From the NCBI GenBank assembly GCA_937907305.1, contig CALERQ010000002.1, positions 1 through 5,981 of the forward strand: a DNA stretch of 5,981 nucleotides, given 5' to 3'. Positions within the stretch are counted from its first letter, which is position 1; each line of letters begins with the position of its first letter. Shown here piece by piece: positions 4,005-5,981 of the stretch. The notes under the pieces are model-generated. The model worked only from the letters and a program-made list of their open reading frames with translations, was not told the origin of the DNA and did not search any database. This DNA comes from an uncultured Clostridia bacterium. GTDB lineage: Bacteria > Bacillota > Clostridia > Oscillospirales > Ruminococcaceae. The position numbers and the translations under genes were made by a program.

Positions 4005-5546
4005 TTACAGCTCCCTGGCCGTAACCTGCCAGTACTTGCGGTCCAGATTGCGGAACTGAATGGCCTCCGCCACATGGTCCGGACCGATCTGCTCACAGCC
4101 TGCCAGGTCGGCAATGGTACGGGCCACCCGCAGCAGCCTGTCATAGCTCCGCCCGGAAAGCCCCATGCGTTCGTAGGCCGCCGCCAGCAGCCGGTCGGCC
4201 TCCGGGGTCAGCACGCAGTATTTTTTCAGCAGCGCGGGGGTCAGCCGGGCATTGCAGGTCACCCCGGTGCCGGCATACCGCCGCCGCTGGATCTGCCTGG
4301 CCGCCTCCACCCGCTGCCGTATCGCCGCCGAGCTTTCCCCCGGCCGGGCGTCCGCCATCCGGTCGTACTCCACCGGGGGCACCTCCACCTGCAGGTCCAT
4401 CCGGTCCAGCAGCGGGCCGCTTATCTTGTTCAGGTACAGGCTCACCTTGGTCTGGGAGCAGGTGCACGCCCGGGTAGGATGCCCAAAATAACCGCAGGGG
4501 CAGGGGTTCATGGCGCCCACCAGCATAAAGCTGCTGGGGTAGGTCGCCCTGCCGCCTGCCCGGCTGATGGTAATGACCCCATCCTCCAGCGGCTGCCGCA
4601 GCGATTCCATCGCCGGGCGGGTAAATTGCGGCAGCTCATCCATAAACAGTACACCGTTGTGCGCCAATGAGATCTCCCCCGGCCGGGGGGTGCTGCCGCC
4701 GCCGGTCAGCCCCGCCATCGAGATGGAATGGTGCGGCGAGCGGAACACCCGGTTTTTCAGCAGCGGCACCCCGCTGGGCAGAAAGCCCGCCGCCGAATGG
4801 ATCTTGGTGGTCTCCACCGCCTCCTCAAAGCTCATCTCCGGCAGGATGGAGGGCAGGCGCTTGGCCAGCATGCTTTTGCCGGTGCCGGGTGGCCCGATCA
4901 ACAGCACATTGTGCCCGCCCGCCGCGGCGATCTCCAGCGCCCGCTTGGCATTCTCCTGCCCCTTCACCTCGCTGAAATCCGGCATCGGCGGCTGGGGCAG
5001 CTCCCGGTAAGGGATGGCCTGTGCGGAGGAAAGCGGCTTGCCGCCGGTCAGGGCCTCCACCAGCTCCCGCGCGGTGCGCACCGGATAAACCTCTATCCCC
5101 TGCACCACACTGCCCTCCGCGGCGTTATCATAGGGGATGTATATGCGGGAATAGCCCTGCCGCGCCGCCTCCGAGACCATCGAAAGCACACCATTGACGG
5201 GGCGCAGCCGCCCATCCAATGAGATCTCTCCCACAAAAGCGCTGCCCGCCAGCGGCAGGTCCACCCCGCAGCCCGCCGCCAGAATGCCCAGCAGAATGGG
5301 CAGGTCATACAGCGGACCGCTCTTTTTGGTATCGGCCGGGGCCAGGTTCACCACCAGCACCCCCGCGGGGAAGGTATACCCCAAATTACCGATGGCGCTG
5401 TGCACCCGCTCCCGGCTCTCCTTTACGGCGGTATCCGGCAGCCCCACAATATCAAACCGCGGCAGCCCGCGGCGGCAGTCCACCTCCACCGTCACCGGGT
5501 AACTCTCTATCCCGCTTAGCCCCATGGATTGCACCGAACAGAACAT
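4005..5546 (-). CDS. comM: ComM/YifB-family AAA+ ATPase (magnesium chelatase-like)
   Basis: A 513-residue cytoplasmic ATPase, normal for the family, whose Vibrio member ComM is a hexameric helicase aiding branch migration during natural transformation (established for ComM; inferred here). Residues 1-180 are the ChlI-type N domain with GLPRFDIVGLPDTAVKES (27-44) and LAPADTKKSGPLYDLPI (68-84). The AAA+ core has Walker A GPPGTGKS (218-225), Walker B VLFMDE (299-304), sensor-1 region GAMNPCPCG (344-352) with the family cysteines C349, C351, C361 and C363, an arginine in LLDRMDL (379-385) and sensor-2 LSGRSYDRLLRVARTIADL (463-481). The start is ATG 5546: the next residues align with family N termini, AAGGAG (5555-5560) is 8 bases upstream, and a promoter sits just beyond. 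The reading frame stays open upstream to 5975 through repeats, but that extension is not protein-like. Confidence 0.95.
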   Translation of the reverse strand: MFCSVQSMGLSGIESYPVTVEVDCRRGLPRFDIVGLPDTAVKESRERVHSAIGNLGYTFPAGVLVVNLAPADTKKSGPLYDLPILLGILAAGCGVDLPLAGSAFVGEISLDGRLRPVNGVLSMVSEAARQGYSRIYIPYDNAAEGSVVQGIEVYPVRTARELVEALTGGKPLSSAQAIPYRELPQPPMPDFSEVKGQENAKRALEIAAAGGHNVLLIGPPGTGKSMLAKRLPSILPEMSFEEAVETTKIHSAAGFLPSGVPLLKNRVFRSPHHSISMAGLTGGGSTPRPGEISLAHNGVLFMDELPQFTRPAMESLRQPLEDGVITISRAGGRATYPSSFMLVGAMNPCPCGYFGHPTRACTCSQTKVSLYLNKISGPLLDRMDLQVEVPPVEYDRMADARPGESSAAIRQRVEAARQIQRRRYAGTGVTCNARLTPALLKKYCVLTPEADRLLAAAYERMGLSGRSYDRLLRVARTIADLAGCEQIGPDHVAEAIQFRNLDRKYWQVTAREL

Positions 5547-5554
5547 GGCACACG

Positions 5555-5560
5555 CTCCTT
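5555..5560 (-). promoter_or_regulatory. Shine-Dalgarno site that fixes the comM start
   Basis: AAGGAG on the minus strand, 8 bases before the ATG at 5546. It selects this start over the long in-frame extension upstream. Confidence 0.8.
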
Positions 5561-5586
5561 TTCCCCAAATTTCTGATTCCATTTTC

Positions 5587-5615
5587 AGTGTAGCACATCC
5601 CCGCGCAAATTGCAA
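5587..5615 (-). promoter_or_regulatory. Sigma-A-type extended -10 promoter of comM
   Basis: TTGCAA (5610-5615), a 17-base spacer and TACACT (5587-5592) preceded by TGC, an extended -10. Transcription would start near 5580, 34 bases before the ATG. It has the same -35 sequence, spacer length and extended -10 form as the promoter of the HTH-ACT gene. Confidence 0.75.
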
Positions 5616-5626
5616 ACATTTGTTTG
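5613..5626. promoter_or_regulatory. Possible operator (CAAACA/TGTTTG dyad) overlapping the comM -35
   Basis: CAAACATTTGTTTG has perfect 6-base inverted arms around TT and overlaps the -35 box. It resembles a Firmicute LexA box (CGAAC-N4-GTTCG) but has A/T in place of the usual inner G/C, so SOS control is only a suggestion. Confidence 0.3.
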
Positions 5627-5685
5627 TATTCGGTGGCATATTTTGTTGGTTTCTGTCGAAAACCAGAGGGTGGGCGCCGCACCGC

Positions 5686-5901
5686 ACCAACCCATAGCCT
5701 CCCTTGTGCAAAGGGAGGTGGCACGGCGCAGCCGTGACGGAGAGATTGCCGACACAAATTATGCCAAAGTTTTCTTTCGCCTGTCGGCGTCGCACCAACC
5801 CATAGCCTCCCTTGTGTAAAGGGAGGTGGCACGGCGCAGCCGTGACGGAGGGATTGCCGGCACAAATTATGCCAAAGTTTTCTTTCGCCTGTCGGCGTCG
5901 C
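5686..5901. repeat. Tandem pair of a 108-bp palindromic repeat
   Basis: Two adjacent copies (5686-5793 and 5794-5901) differ at three positions. Each unit has a hairpin CCTCCCTT/AAGGGAGG with a 5-base loop, a hairpin CACGGC/GCCGTG with a GCA loop, and an outer pairing GCCGACA/TGTCGGC (one G-T wobble in the second copy). I recognise the AAAGGGAGGTGGCACGGC-type core as a repeat common in intergenic DNA of gut Clostridia (recollection, not a search). Near-identity of the copies points to a recent duplication. Confidence 0.8.
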
Positions 5902-5981
5902 GGAGTTTTACAAAAGGTTTTAATCTGTACGCCTCGCCGGCGGGGCCCTACTTTTCTATGAAGAAAAGTAGGCAAAAGTCA
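5902..5981. other. Remainder of the comM upstream region with a long hairpin
   Basis: No gene is evident. CCTACTTTTCT (5947-5957) and AGAAAAGTAGG (5962-5972) make an 11-bp perfect stem with a 4-base loop; no T-run follows on either strand, so it is not a plain terminator. CGCCGGCG with flanking near-symmetry lies just to its left. It may be the end of a further interspersed repeat cut by the window edge. Confidence 0.5.

Noticed and set aside
5686..5901. Tandem repeat read as a CRISPR array
   Set aside because: Only two units, directly adjacent with no variable spacers.
5547..5975. N-terminal extension of ComM by 143 residues in the same open frame
   Set aside because: It is made mostly of the tandem repeat, the family N terminus aligns from ATG 5546, and a ribosome site and promoter lie inside the extension.

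Overview
The window is very GC-rich and carries five protein genes, all on the minus strand, each separated from the next by roughly 215-320 bases. The composition, the purine-rich Shine-Dalgarno sequences, the protein set and the type of interspersed palindromic repeat upstream of comM suggest a gut Clostridia/Oscillospirales bacterium (Faecalibacterium, Gemmiger or Subdoligranulum-like). That placement is an inference from general resemblance, not a database result.

In the direction of transcription (right to left) the layout is: a leader of more than 400 bases with a tandemly duplicated 108-bp palindromic repeat and a clear promoter (5547-5981); a ComM/YifB-type AAA+ ATPase (4005-5546); a small HTH-plus-ACT regulator of the PheB/ThrR type with its own strong promoter and an intrinsic terminator (3325-3789); an AI-2E/YtvI-family membrane protein (1933-3003); an aspartate kinase consisting of the catalytic domain only (878-1657); and the N-terminal 210 residues of a BceS-like intramembrane-sensing histidine kinase with its own promoter, running off the left edge (1-630). 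The promoters and one strong terminator suggest several short transcription units rather than one operon. A possible functional link is the aspartate kinase lacking ACT domains with a free-standing ACT regulator two genes upstream, both candidates for aspartate-family amino-acid metabolism.

The most unusual content is in the gaps. Each of the four gaps between genes contains an 85-101 bp element that folds on paper into a closed four-way junction: a long outer stem enclosing three hairpins placed edge to edge (733-817, 1796-1896, 3133-3228, 3882-3982). Three copies leave no unpaired base at the junction, and all twelve hairpins can be drawn with a three-base loop that reads GNA on the gene-coding strand. 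Copies differ by paired compensatory changes, and one copy has its arms in the opposite order. I know of no name for this family. It is the best candidate here for an undescribed repeat or RNA/DNA structural system.
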